Counted from the first letter of the stretch, positions 33,943 to 42,987 are shown. The stretch: DNA of 64,000 nucleotides from Streptomyces griseicoloratus (GCF_014534645.1 NZ_JACVQF010000219.1:62001-126000); one strand, 5' to 3'. Numbers and translations are program-made. The notes: generated by a model from the sequence alone, not told the origin.

Positions 33943-35268
33943 CTAGAAGAACTCCGACCACGGCTGGTCCCAGATCTGCTTCACGCACAGCACCAGGAAC
34001 AGCAGGCCCGCGATCGCGAGCATGCCGTTGCTGAGCCAGCCGTTGCGCCACTCGCGGGGCGTGCGGGTGGAGTTGAGGAGCCAGATCAGGGTCAGGGCGA
34101 GGAAGGGCATGAAGGCCGCGCCCAGGACGCCGTAGACGATGATCAGGCGGAAGGGCTGGCCCTGGAAGAGGAGGACGATGGGCGGGAAGGTGAGCCAGAG
34201 CAGGTAGGCGCGGAAGGCCCACGAGCGCTCGCGCCGGCCCGAGGCCACCTCGTCGCCGCCCCTCGCCTCTCCCTCGCCCCGCAGCCGGGCCACGAAGTCG
34301 GCGAACATCAGGCTCACGCCGTGCCAGACGCCGATCAGGGAGGTGAAGGAGGTGGCGAAGAAGCCGACCAGGAAGAACTTGGACGTCGCCGTGCCGTACT
34401 CCTCCGCGAGGATGTCGCCGAGCTGGATCAGGCCCTTCTCGCCGCTGGCGATCGCGACGTTCGCCGAGTGCAGCAGCTCCGCGCCGACGAAGAGCATCGC
34501 CACCACGAAGATGCCGGTCGTCGCGTAGGCGACGCGGTTGTCCAGCCGCATGATCTTCATCCAGCCGGTGTCGGTCCAGCCCTTGGCGTTGACCCAGTAG
34601 CCGTACGCGGCCAGCGTGATGGTGCCGCCGACACCGCCGATCAGGCCGAGGGTGTTGAGGACGGAGTCCTTCTCGTCGGGGAGGACCGGGAGGAGGCCGG
34701 CGAAGGCGTCGCCCAGGTTGGGCGTGACCCTGATCGCCAGGTAGACGGTCACCACGAACATGACGCCCACCAGGACCGTCATGACCTTCTCGAAGACCGC
34801 GTACTTGTTGAACCAGACGAAGACCAGGCCGACCAGGCCGCAGGCCACGGCCCACCACTTGAGGTCCATCACGTCCGGGAACAGCGCCTGCAGCGGCAGC
34901 GCGCTGGACGACATCGCCGCCGCGCCGTACACGAAGCCCCAGATCACGACGTAGACCGCGAAGAACCACGTCGTCCAGCGGCCGAGGCTCGCCCAGCCGT
35001 CGAAGAGCGTGCGGCCGGTGGACAGGTGCCACCGGCCGCACGCCTCGGCGAGGGAGATCTTCACCAGGCAGCCGATGATCGCGGCCCACAGCAGGGTGTA
35101 GCCGAAGTTGCTGCCCGCGATGAGGGTCGCCACGAGGTCGCCGGCGCCCACACCGGTCGCCGCGACGACGATGCCCGGACCGATGTAGCGCCAACTGGAT
35201 TTACGCGGTGCCGGGACGGTGCCGTCGGGCGCGCCGGTGTTCCTGGTGTTGCCGGTGATGTCCGCCAT
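33943..35268 (-). CDS. Divergent Nramp-family metal transporter
   Basis: A protein of 441 residues with eleven predicted helices and Nramp/SLC11 fold signatures (ATLIAGSNFGYTLLWAAIIGCLVKI, GAAFMPFLALTLIWLLNS). It lacks the metal-binding DPGN motif of helix 1 (here GVGAGDL) and the MPH motif of helix 6 (here LAAYGYW), so its substrate probably is not Mn/Fe. Related divergent Nramp proteins transport Mg or other ions. ATG 35268 is taken as start; no strong ribosome binding site is seen. It ends 4 bp from the stop of the convergent gene before it. Confidence 0.85.
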   Translation of the reverse strand: MADITGNTRNTGAPDGTVPAPRKSSWRYIGPGIVVAATGVGAGDLVATLIAGSNFGYTLLWAAIIGCLVKISLAEACGRWHLSTGRTLFDGWASLGRWTTWFFAVYVVIWGFVYGAAAMSSSALPLQALFPDVMDLKWWAVACGLVGLVFVWFNKYAVFEKVMTVLVGVMFVVTVYLAIRVTPNLGDAFAGLLPVLPDEKDSVLNTLGLIGGVGGTITLAAYGYWVNAKGWTDTGWMKIMRLDNRVAYATTGIFVVAMLFVGAELLHSANVAIASGEKGLIQLGDILAEEYGTATSKFFLVGFFATSFTSLIGVWHGVSLMFADFVARLRGEGEARGGDEVASGRRERSWAFRAYLLWLTFPPIVLLFQGQPFRLIIVYGVLGAAFMPFLALTLIWLLNSTRTPREWRNGWLSNGMLAIAGLLFLVLCVKQIWDQPWSEFF

Positions 35269-35335
35269 GCAGGTCAAGAAAGCCCAAAGCCGGCGGCGGG
35301 ACAAGAGGGCGTGCAGGGATCTTCACGCGTTGCGC

Positions 35336-36031
35336 CTACTCGCCGCCCTTGCTCTTGACGGACTCCTCCGCCTCCTTGGGCTCCTTGGGCTCCTCGGGCT
35401 CCTTGGCGTCCCTCGGCTCCCCGGGCTCCCCGGCGTCCTCCTCGCCGTCGTCGAAGTACGCGTCCAGTACCTCGTCCAGCGCGGACTCCCACTCCTTGAA
35501 GCGGCTCCTGGCGGGCGCGTCGACCTCGATGGGGTACCAGCGGCGGTCGGTGGTGTGGACCGTGACGGTGAACCGCTTGCCGAAGCGGGCCGTCTCCGTC
35601 TCGACCGCGCCGATCTCGTCCCAGCGGAACTCGCACTCCTGGTCGTCGAGGGCGAGCCGTACGCCCTTGTGGTCGGCGACGATCCGGGCGCGGCGGTCGG
35701 CCGCCTCGAAGACGGGGCCGTCGGGGTCGCCGGCCTCGGGGTCGCCGGCCTCTGGCTCCTCGGCGGCGGCCTCCTCCGGCTCGGTGGCCTTCTCCGACGC
35801 GGCGGTCCCCTCCGGCTCGGTGGCCTCCTCCGTCTCCGAGGCCCGCTCCGCGTCAGGGGAATCCGCGTCACCGGGCTTGCCGGCCCCGGCCTTCGTCTCC
35901 GCCTTCTCCGGCTTCTCCGGCTCCGCGCCCCGCGGCTCGCCGGACGCGGGTGTCGTGAGCCCGGGGATGAAGGCCGGGTCGAATCCGGCGCCTTCCAGGG
36001 GCTGGCTGCTCGAACCTATGCGCTGCTCCAC
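35336..36031 (-). CDS. Acidic protein with PH-like domain, unknown function
   Basis: A 231-residue protein. Both ends are Glu/Pro/Lys-rich and low in complexity (EKPEKAETKAG, EPEEPKEPKEAEESVK). A folded domain of about 100 residues lies in the middle (VFEAADRRARIVADHKGVRLALDDQECEFRWDEIGAVETE...KRFTVTVHTTDRRWYPIEVD) and looks like a PH-type beta sandwich. No signal peptide or membrane helix is seen. GTG 36031 sits inside a perfect inverted repeat CTGCTCC/GGAGCAG (36023-36041), a possible operator. Function unknown. Confidence 0.8.
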   Translation of the reverse strand: MEQRIGSSSQPLEGAGFDPAFIPGLTTPASGEPRGAEPEKPEKAETKAGAGKPGDADSPDAERASETEEATEPEGTAASEKATEPEEAAAEEPEAGDPEAGDPDGPVFEAADRRARIVADHKGVRLALDDQECEFRWDEIGAVETETARFGKRFTVTVHTTDRRWYPIEVDAPARSRFKEWESALDEVLDAYFDDGEEDAGEPGEPRDAKEPEEPKEPKEAEESVKSKGGE

Positions 36032-36114
36032 AGCGGAGCAGTATGGTCGACGATCCTGTGCCGGACACAGCCAGCCCCGGCATCGTTATCAGACGCCTAC
36101 AACCGAACGGGCCT

Positions 36115-37602
36115 CTAGACGAAGAGACTCAGGACCGCCGCCACCGCGAATCCGCCCAGCGACAGCACGCTCTCCAGCACGGTCCACGTCTTGAGCGTGT
36201 CCCGTTCGCTGATGCCGAAGTACTTGGCGACCATCCAGAAGCCGCCGTCGTTGACGTGCGAGGCGAAGATGGAGCCCGCGGAGATGGCCATGATGACCAG
36301 GGCGACGAACGCCTGCGAGTGGTCGCCCTCGGCGAGCAGCGGGGCGACGATGCCCGCCGTCGTGACGATGGCGACCGTCGCCGAGCCCTGGGCGACCCGC
36401 AGCACGACGGAGATCAGGTACGACAGGACGATCACCGGCAGACCGACGTCGTTGAAGGTGTCGGAGAGGGCCTGGGCGACGCCGCTGGCCTTGAGGATGG
36501 CACCGAAGACGCCGCCCGCGCCGACGACCAGCAGGATGTTGCCGACCGGCTTGAGCGAGGACGTCGAGACGGTCTCCAGGGACTTGCGGGACCAGCCGCG
36601 CCGGACGCCGAGCAGGTAGTAGGCGAGGAACAGGGCGATGGTCAGGGCCACGAAGGGGTTGCCGAAGAACTCGATCACCGAACGGGTGGTGGAGGGGTCC
36701 AGGGCGATGGAGGAGAAGGTCGCGGCGAGGATCAGGACCAGCGGGGTGCCGATGATGCCGAGGACGGTGCCGAGCGGCACCGGCGTCTCCCGCGGCTCGA
36801 CGCCGGACGCGCGCTGCTCGGCGAGCACGGCCTGCCGGGCCTCCTCGGCGGCCTCCACCATGTCCTGGGGGACGGCGACGAAGATGCGGCGGCCGATCCA
36901 GGCCGAGAAGGCCCAGGCGGCGAGCACCGCGGGGATGCCGCAGACGATGCCCATGAGGATCACCCAGCCGAGGTCCACGTGCAGCAGGCCGGCGGCGGCC
37001 ACCGGGCCGGGGTGCGGCGGCAGGAAGGCGTGGGTCATGGACAGGCCGGCGAGCAGGGGCAGGCAGTAGAGCAGGACCGACTTGCCGGAGCGCTTGGCGG
37101 CGGCGTAGACGATCGGCGCGAGGACGAAGATGCCGACGTCGAAGAAGACGGGGATGCCGAAGATCAGGCCGGTGAGGCCCATGGCGAGGGGGGCGCGCTT
37201 CTCGCCGAACATGCCCAGCAGCCGGGAGGCCAGCACCTCGGCGCCACCGCTGACTTCGAGGATCGCGCCGAGCATGGTGCCCAGGCCGATGATGATCGCG
37301 ACGTGGCCGAGGATGCCGCCCATGCCGGACTCGATGGTGGAGACGGCGTCGGACTTCTGGACGGTGCCGAAGAGTTCGGTGACCGACAGCCCGGCGAGCA
37401 GGCCGACGGCTATGGAGACGGCGAGGAGGGCGACGAACGGCTGGAGCCGCACCTTGATGATCAGGAAGAGCAGGAGCGCGATGCCGATCGCGGCGACGGT
37501 CAGCAGGCCCGCCGTGCCGTCGATCAGGAGCAGCAGTCCGCCGGTGTGGGGTGGGGTCTCCGCGGGGGCGGATGCGGCGAGCGGGAGGGACAGATGGGAC
37601 AT
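36115..37602 (-). CDS. gntP: GntP-family gluconate/sugar-acid permease
   Basis: A 495-residue permease with about twelve helices and GntP blocks (LQPFVALLAVSIAVGLLAG, GFGGILGHVAIIIGLGTMLGAILEVSGGAEVL, HAFLPPHPGPVAAAGLLHVDLG, NPFVALTIALFLAYYLLG). The family imports gluconate or related sugar acids by proton symport. GAGGAC precedes ATG 37602. It is the last gene of the minus-strand arm of the cluster beside the IclR regulator, so it is likely to import its substrate, perhaps N-acetylglucosaminate or a keto-sugar acid. Confidence 0.9.
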   Translation of the reverse strand: MSHLSLPLAASAPAETPPHTGGLLLLIDGTAGLLTVAAIGIALLLFLIIKVRLQPFVALLAVSIAVGLLAGLSVTELFGTVQKSDAVSTIESGMGGILGHVAIIIGLGTMLGAILEVSGGAEVLASRLLGMFGEKRAPLAMGLTGLIFGIPVFFDVGIFVLAPIVYAAAKRSGKSVLLYCLPLLAGLSMTHAFLPPHPGPVAAAGLLHVDLGWVILMGIVCGIPAVLAAWAFSAWIGRRIFVAVPQDMVEAAEEARQAVLAEQRASGVEPRETPVPLGTVLGIIGTPLVLILAATFSSIALDPSTTRSVIEFFGNPFVALTIALFLAYYLLGVRRGWSRKSLETVSTSSLKPVGNILLVVGAGGVFGAILKASGVAQALSDTFNDVGLPVIVLSYLISVVLRVAQGSATVAIVTTAGIVAPLLAEGDHSQAFVALVIMAISAGSIFASHVNDGGFWMVAKYFGISERDTLKTWTVLESVLSLGGFAVAAVLSLFV

Positions 37603-37719
37603 ACGGGGGTCCTCGGGGTAAACACATACTGCTTTCGGGCAGGGAGGAGCGCGGCACGGCGCCCCGGGAGCGGGGAACGCCGTGCCGTTCACGACATGCG
37701 AAGGAAAGAGGGGGGAGCG

Positions 37720-38130
37720 TCAGCCCAGGACGGCGAGGGCGTCGATCTCGATGAGGAGGCCGGCGGGCAGACCGACGTAGACCGTCGTGCGGGCGGCCGG
37801 GGGCTGGGTGAGGCCCTGCTCCTCGAAGTAGGCGTTGTAGATCTCGTTCATCTCGGCGAAGTGGTCCACGTCCGTGAGGTAGACGCGGATCATCATCACG
37901 TCGTCCCAGCTCGCGCCGCCCTCTTCGAGGATCGCCTTGACGTTGGCGAGGGTCTGGAGGGTCTGCTCGCGCAGCGTCGGGCCCGCGGGGGTCGGGGCCT
38001 TGCCCTCCTCGTGGGGGAGGAAGCCGACCTGGCCGGCGACCTGGAGGATGTTGCCCTTCTTGACGCCGTGGGAGAACTTCGCCGGCGGGACGGTGTGGGT
38101 CGCGGGGGTGAGGGCGATCTTGTCGGTCAT
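37720..38130 (-). CDS. RidA-family enamine/imine deaminase
   Basis: A 136-residue YjgF/YER057c/UK114 protein: GHVKKGNILQVAGQVGFLPHEEGK-like start, EQTLQTLANVKAILEEGGASWDDVMMIRVYLTDVDHFAEMNEIYNAYF and the catalytic-region PPAARTTVYVGLPAGLLIEIDALA, with the conserved Arg. RidA hydrolyses reactive enamines and imines made by PLP dehydratases, such as the DSD1-like enzyme encoded divergently at 40088. ATG 38130 overlaps the stop of the IclR gene as ATGA, so the genes are coupled. Confidence 0.92.
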   Translation of the reverse strand: MTDKIALTPATHTVPPAKFSHGVKKGNILQVAGQVGFLPHEEGKAPTPAGPTLREQTLQTLANVKAILEEGGASWDDVMMIRVYLTDVDHFAEMNEIYNAYFEEQGLTQPPAARTTVYVGLPAGLLIEIDALAVLG

Positions 38131-38918
38131 GGGGTGTCCTTGTCGGGGTGGTGCTGGGGCTCGGCGTGGTGCACGGGGGTTCTGCCGGAGTACTCGCCGC
38201 TGATGGCGTCCGCCGTACGGCGCACCAGCGGGAGCAGGGTGAGGAGTTCGTCGGCGGTGACGACGACGTTCGGCGCGGAGACCGACATCGCGGCGACCAC
38301 CCGGCCGTCGGCGCCCCGGATGGGCGCGGCGACGCAGTTGATGGACTCCTCGTGGCCGCCGAGGTCGGTGGCCCAGCCCTGTTCGCGCACCTTGGCCAGC
38401 TCCTTGAGGAAGGCGTCGGCGTGGGGTGTCGAACGGGCCGTGTACAGGGGGTAGTCGAGTTTCTCGACGACGGCGCGGCGCTCGCCCTCGGGCAGGTCGG
38501 CGAGGAGCAGCTTGGCCACGGCCGCGACGGTGATGGCGACGGGCTTGCCGATCCGGGAGTACATGCGGACCGGGTAGCGGCTCTCGACCTTGTCGATGTA
38601 GAGGACCTCGTCCTCCTCGTAGACGGCGAGGTGGACGGTGTGTCCGCACTGTTCGTTGAGGCGTACGAGGTGGGGGTGGGCGATCTCGCGGACGTCGAGG
38701 TTCTCCATCGCCTCCTGGGCGAGGGCGATCAGCCGGGCGCCGAGGCGGTAGCGCTGGTCGGACTGGCGGTAGACGAAGCCGTGGTCGTGGAGCGTGCGGA
38801 GGAGGCGCAGGGCGGTGGACTTGTGCACCCCGAGGCGGTCGGCGACCCGGCCCAGGTCGGCGGGGCCCTCGGCGAGCAGCGGCAGGATGCTGAGCGCGCG
38901 GTCGACGGTCTGGCTCAT
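38127..38918 (-). CDS. IclR-family transcriptional regulator
   Basis: A 263-residue IclR regulator. The N-terminal winged helix (residues about 1-65; ALSILPLLAEGPADLGRVADRLGVHKSTALRLLRTLHDHG) and the C-terminal effector domain (LVRLNEQCGHTVHLAVYEEDEVLYIDKVES, INCVAAPIRGADGRVVAAMSVSAPN) are complete. GTG/ATG overlaps on both sides bind it to the kinase and ridA genes. It probably represses the cluster and responds to a catabolite; the operator candidate is at 40049-40067. Confidence 0.93.
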   Translation of the reverse strand: MSQTVDRALSILPLLAEGPADLGRVADRLGVHKSTALRLLRTLHDHGFVYRQSDQRYRLGARLIALAQEAMENLDVREIAHPHLVRLNEQCGHTVHLAVYEEDEVLYIDKVESRYPVRMYSRIGKPVAITVAAVAKLLLADLPEGERRAVVEKLDYPLYTARSTPHADAFLKELAKVREQGWATDLGGHEESINCVAAPIRGADGRVVAAMSVSAPNVVVTADELLTLLPLVRRTADAISGEYSGRTPVHHAEPQHHPDKDTP

Positions 38919-39952
38919 GGTGTGCGTACCTCCTCGTCGGCCCCTTCGTCGGCCTGTGTCCAGCCGGGGCCGAGTCGAAGTCTCCCCCACGCGGCGTCGT
39001 CGAGGGCGGCCAGGCGGTCGGCGTGGTGCCGGGCGGGGGGTGCGGCGAGGTCTCCGGGGACGGTGAGGGCGGCGGCGGCCGTCAGGTGGCCGTGGCGGAG
39101 GCGGTCGCGGACGGGCAGTCCGCGCAGGGTGGCGGAGAGGAACCCGGCGGCGAAGGCGTCGCCGGCGCCGACGGCGGCGACGACGTCGACGGTGAGGGCG
39201 GGGACGAAGGTGGCGTGCGGCCCGTGGAAGGCGGTGGCGCCGGTGCCGCCCTGCTTGACGACCAGGACGTCGGGCTCGGGCAGCGCGGCGCGGACGGCCT
39301 CGGGGCCGCCGAGGTCCCACGCCTCGTCCTCGCCGACGAAGACCAGGTCGGCGCCGCGGGCCAGTTCCCGCAGGACGGCGGGGCCGTCGTCGCCGTTCCA
39401 CAGTCCCGGCCGGTGGTTGACGTCGAAGGAGACCAGCGGCCGGCCGGGGCGGCGGGCGGTCAGCTCGCGCATCAGCTCCCGGCAGTCGGCGGAGAGCGCG
39501 GCGGTGATGCCGGACAGGTGCAGGATCCGCCCGGCGCGGACGGCGTCCAGGTCGATGGTGCGGACGGACATCGCGGAGGCGGCCGACCCGGCCCGGTAGT
39601 ACGCCACCTCGTGCGCGTCGGTCGCCCGGTCCCCGGCGGTGCGGAAGTACACGCCGGTGGGGCGGGCGGGGTCGCGGCGCACGGCGGAGACATCGACGCC
39701 GTAGGAGCCGATGGCCTCGGTCAGGTGGTCGCCGAATCCGTCCGCGCCGACCCTGCTGACCCAGCGCGCGGAGTGCCCGGCGGCAGCGAGCACGCAGGCG
39801 ACGTTGGACTCGGCTCCGCCGATGGCCCGGTCGAAGGAGGGGACGTCGGCGAGGCGCCCGGGGCGGGAGGGCAGGAACGTGACCATGGACTCGCCGAGCG
39901 CGACGACGTCCACGACGTCGGGGGCGGTGCTGCGGGGTCCGTCGGGGGTCAC
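38915..39952 (-). CDS. kdgK: PfkB-family sugar kinase, likely 2-keto-3-deoxygluconate kinase
   Basis: A 345-residue ribokinase-like kinase. It has the PfkB signature near the C-terminus (AAVGAGDAFAAGFLSATLRG) with catalytic Asp, an N-terminal VVALGESMVTFLPSRPGRLADV and GGAESNVACVLAAAGH, and VKQGGTGATAF. KDG kinases have this N-terminus and the substrate-contact segment YYRAGSAASAM. GTG 39952 is set by AAGGAG about 10 nt upstream. It would phosphorylate KDG to KDPG, the end product of the proposed pathway. The substrate is inferred from context plus motifs. Confidence 0.82.
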   Translation of the reverse strand: MTPDGPRSTAPDVVDVVALGESMVTFLPSRPGRLADVPSFDRAIGGAESNVACVLAAAGHSARWVSRVGADGFGDHLTEAIGSYGVDVSAVRRDPARPTGVYFRTAGDRATDAHEVAYYRAGSAASAMSVRTIDLDAVRAGRILHLSGITAALSADCRELMRELTARRPGRPLVSFDVNHRPGLWNGDDGPAVLRELARGADLVFVGEDEAWDLGGPEAVRAALPEPDVLVVKQGGTGATAFHGPHATFVPALTVDVVAAVGAGDAFAAGFLSATLRGLPVRDRLRHGHLTAAAALTVPGDLAAPPARHHADRLAALDDAAWGRLRLGPGWTQADEGADEEVRTP

Positions 39953-40048
39953 GATGGGGAGGCTCCTTGTCGCGTCTCGCGGGCGGCGGCTCCGTTGACC
40001 CCGCGTTCGCCGAGATGTTAGACAGCAGTAAGCGATATACGCAATGGA

Positions 40049-40067
40049 CGTTGCAGAGCATGCAACG
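40049..40067. promoter_or_regulatory. Candidate IclR operator between divergent operons
   Basis: A perfect 7-bp inverted repeat CGTTGCA-N5-TGCAACG in the 135-bp spacer between kdgK and the DSD1-like gene. Its position and symmetry suit the IclR regulator encoded alongside, which would then control both arms. Confidence 0.6.
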
Positions 40068-40087
40068 CACCAGATCAGGGAGGCTCC

Positions 40088-41365
40088 ATGGCCCTCGACA
40101 CCGGTACCGAAGCCCTCGCCAAGCTGGCCGAGGAACATGTCGACCACCGTTTCAAGGGCCTTCCGCCGGACGCGTACGGCCTGACCGTCGCCGAGCTGGC
40201 GGGCCAGCGCCGCAACCTGTTCACCGGCGGCTTCACCACCCCCGTCCTGGCCCTGTCCGCCGAGCGCCTGGAGCACAATCTGCGGCTGATGGAGACCTAC
40301 GCCGCCCGGCACGGCCTCGCGTTCGCGCCGCACGGCAAGACCTCGATGGCCCCGCAGCTCTTCCACCGCCAGATCGAGCACGGCGCCTGGGGCATCACGC
40401 TCGCCGTCCCCCACCAGGTGCGCGTCGCGCGGGCCTTCGGGATCCGGCGGGTCTTCCTGGCCAACGAGCTGGTCGACGCCGCCGCCCTGCGCTGGATCGC
40501 CGCCGAGCTGGCCGCCGACCCGGACTTCCGCTTCGTCTGCTACGTCGACTCCGTGCGCGGGGTGGAGCTGATGGACGAGGCGCTGCGCGGCGCCGCCCGC
40601 CCGGTGGACGTCGTGATCGAGCCGGCCGCCGGCGAGGGCGCCCGCACCGGGGCGCGCACGGAGGCCGAGTGCGCGGCCGTCGCCGACGCGGTGGCCGCCG
40701 CGGCCTCCCTCCGGCTGGTGGGCGTCGCCGGGTACGAGGGCGAGGTGCCGGACGCCGACGGGGAGAAGGTCCGCGCGTGGCTGCGGCGGCTGGTCGCGCT
40801 CGCCGCCGGCCTCGACAAGGAGGGGCGCTTCGCGGACACGGACGAGATCGTGGTGAGCGCGGGCGGCAGCGCCTGGTTCGACGCGGTGGCCGACGTGTTC
40901 GCCGAGATCCCGGGGTTGTCCCGGCCGGTGCTGAAGCTGCTGCGCTCCGGCGCGTACGTCAGCCACGACGACGGGCACTACCGCGAGCTGACCCCCTTCA
41001 ACCGGGTCCCCGAGGAGGGCGCCCTGGAGCCCGCGTTCCGCCTGTGGTCGCAGGTCGTCTCCCGCCCCTCCCCCGCGCAGGCGTTCACCAACGCGGGCAA
41101 GCGGGACGCGGCGTACGACCTCCACCTCCCCGTCGCCCAGGTCGTGCGCAGGGACGGCACCGAGCGTCCGGCCGACGGCGTGGAGGTGACCGGCCTGTCC
41201 GACCAGCACGCCTGGCTGCGCACGTCACCGGAGGCGGACCTGGAGGTCGGCGACTGGGTCGGGATGGGCCTGTCCCACCCGTGCACGGCCTTCGACAAGT
41301 GGCAGCTGATCCCGGTCGCGGAGGCGGACGGGACGGTCGTCGACTACATCCGAACGTTCTTCTAG
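40088..41365 (+). CDS. DSD1/D-threonine aldolase-family PLP enzyme
   Basis: A 425-residue alanine-racemase-fold PLP enzyme of the D-serine dehydratase-like/D-threonine aldolase family. The PLP lysine is in FAPHGKTSMAPQLF (near residue 82). The C-terminal metal site is seen in SDQHAWLRTS and GLSHPCTAFDKW (conserved His and Cys). Family members include D-glucosaminate dehydratase, which gives 2-keto-3-deoxygluconate and ammonia. The next-door deacylase, KDG kinase and RidA all fit that reaction better than D-threonine cleavage, but the exact substrate is inference. Confidence 0.88.
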   Translation: MALDTGTEALAKLAEEHVDHRFKGLPPDAYGLTVAELAGQRRNLFTGGFTTPVLALSAERLEHNLRLMETYAARHGLAFAPHGKTSMAPQLFHRQIEHGAWGITLAVPHQVRVARAFGIRRVFLANELVDAAALRWIAAELAADPDFRFVCYVDSVRGVELMDEALRGAARPVDVVIEPAAGEGARTGARTEAECAAVADAVAAAASLRLVGVAGYEGEVPDADGEKVRAWLRRLVALAAGLDKEGRFADTDEIVVSAGGSAWFDAVADVFAEIPGLSRPVLKLLRSGAYVSHDDGHYRELTPFNRVPEEGALEPAFRLWSQVVSRPSPAQAFTNAGKRDAAYDLHLPVAQVVRRDGTERPADGVEVTGLSDQHAWLRTSPEADLEVGDWVGMGLSHPCTAFDKWQLIPVAEADGTVVDYIRTFF

Positions 41366-41376
41366 AGGAGGCTCGC

Positions 41377-42987
41377 GTGGAAGAGCTGGTCATCCGGGAC
41401 GCCGACGTCGTGGACGGCTCCGGCCAGAGCGCCTACCGGGCGGACGTCGTGGTCGACGGCGGCCGGATCGTGTCGATCGTCAAGGAGGCCGCGGCGGCCG
41501 GCTGCCAGCGGCCCACCGCCCGCCGGGAGCTGGACGCCGAGGGCCTGGTCCTCTCCCCCGGCTTCATCGACATGCACGCCCACAGCGACCTGGCACTGCT
41601 GCGCGACCCCGACCACAGCGCCAAGGCCGCGCAGGGCGTCACCCTGGAGGTCATCGGCCAGGACGGGCTCTCCTACGCACCCGTCGACGACCGCACGCTC
41701 GGCGAGGTGCGGCGCGCGATCGCCGGGTGGAACGGCCCCGGCGACGACATCGACTTCGACTGGCGGTCGGTCGGCGAGTACCTGGACCGGCTCGATGAGG
41801 GGATCGCGGTCAACGCCGCCTATCTGATCCCGCAGGGCACGGTCCGCGCGCTCGCCGTCGGCTGGGAGGACCGGGAGGCGACGCCGGCCGAGCTGGACCG
41901 GATGCGGCGGCTGGTCGCCGAGGGCATGGAGCAGGGCGCGGTCGGCATGTCGTCCGGGCTGACCTACACGCCCGGCATGTACGCCAAGGACGCCGAGCTG
42001 ACCGAGCTGTGCCGGGTGGTGGCGGAGTACGGCGGCTACTACTGCCCGCACCACCGCTCGTACGGGGCGGGGGCGCTGGAGGCGTACGAGGAGATGGTGG
42101 AGCTGACCCGGGAGGCCGGCTGCCCGCTCCACCTGGCCCACGCCACGATGAACTTCGGCGTGAACAAGGGCCGGGCGCCCGAGCTGCTGGCCCTGCTGGA
42201 CGACGCGCTCGCCGCCGGCGCGGACATCACCCTCGACACCTACCCGTACACCCCCGGCTGCACGACCCTCGTGGCGCTGCTGCCGAGCTGGGCGAGCGAG
42301 GGCGGACCGGAGGCGGTCCTGAAGCGGCTGGCGGACGACGACACCGCCGAACGCATCCGCCACCACCTGGAGGAGACCGGCTCCGACGGCTGCCACGGCG
42401 TGCCCGTCGAGTGGGAGACCATCGAGATCTCCGGTGTGACCGACCCGGCGCTCGCGGAGTACGTCGGCCGTACGGTCCTGCAGTCGGCGCGGCTGCGGGG
42501 CGAGGCCCCGTGGACGGTCGCCCGCCGCCTGCTGCTGTCGGACCGGCTGGCCCCGACCATCCTCCAGCACGTGGGCCACGAGGAGAACGTCCGCGCGATC
42601 ATGCGGCACCGGGTCCACACCGGCGGCTCGGACGGCATCCTCCAGGGCGCCAAGCCCCACCCGCGCGCCTACGGCACCTTCCCGCACTACCTGGGCCACT
42701 ACGTGCGCGAACTGGGCGTGCTGTCCCTGGAGGAGTGCGTGGCCCATCTCACCGCGCGGCCGGCGGCCCGGCTGCGCCTGCCGGACCGGGGCCTGGTCCG
42801 CGAGGGCTACCGGGCCGACCTGGTCCTCTTCGACCCGGCGACGGTCGCCGCGGGCTCCACCTTCGCCGAGCCGCGCACGCTGCCGGCCGGCATCCCGTAC
42901 GTCCTGGTCGACGGCCGCTTCGTCATCGACGACGGCCGCCGCACGGACACCCTGGCGGGACGATCGGTACGCCGCACACCGGCGTGA
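41377..42987 (+). CDS. N-acyl-D-amino-acid deacylase family amidohydrolase
   Basis: A 536-residue amidohydrolase of the D-aminoacylase family. The metal-binding HxH is in GFIDMHAHSDLALL (near residue 65). EVIGQDGLSYAP, VGMSSGLTYTPGMYA, CPHHRSYG, DTYPYTPGCTTL, HVGHEENVRAIMRH and TGGSDGI are the family blocks in order. It removes acyl groups from N-acyl-D-amino compounds. In this cluster N-acetylglucosaminate is a good candidate substrate. GTG 41377 follows AGAGGAGG by 6 nt, 11 bp after the DSD1-like gene. Confidence 0.92.
   Translation: MEELVIRDADVVDGSGQSAYRADVVVDGGRIVSIVKEAAAAGCQRPTARRELDAEGLVLSPGFIDMHAHSDLALLRDPDHSAKAAQGVTLEVIGQDGLSYAPVDDRTLGEVRRAIAGWNGPGDDIDFDWRSVGEYLDRLDEGIAVNAAYLIPQGTVRALAVGWEDREATPAELDRMRRLVAEGMEQGAVGMSSGLTYTPGMYAKDAELTELCRVVAEYGGYYCPHHRSYGAGALEAYEEMVELTREAGCPLHLAHATMNFGVNKGRAPELLALLDDALAAGADITLDTYPYTPGCTTLVALLPSWASEGGPEAVLKRLADDDTAERIRHHLEETGSDGCHGVPVEWETIEISGVTDPALAEYVGRTVLQSARLRGEAPWTVARRLLLSDRLAPTILQHVGHEENVRAIMRHRVHTGGSDGILQGAKPHPRAYGTFPHYLGHYVRELGVLSLEECVAHLTARPAARLRLPDRGLVREGYRADLVLFDPATVAAGSTFAEPRTLPAGIPYVLVDGRFVIDDGRRTDTLAGRSVRRTPA

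Noticed and set aside
36023-36041. Operator at the start of the acidic protein gene (CTGCTCC/GGAGCAG)
   Set aside because: Seven-base perfect repeats are common by chance in such GC-rich DNA, and there is no supporting promoter or regulator.
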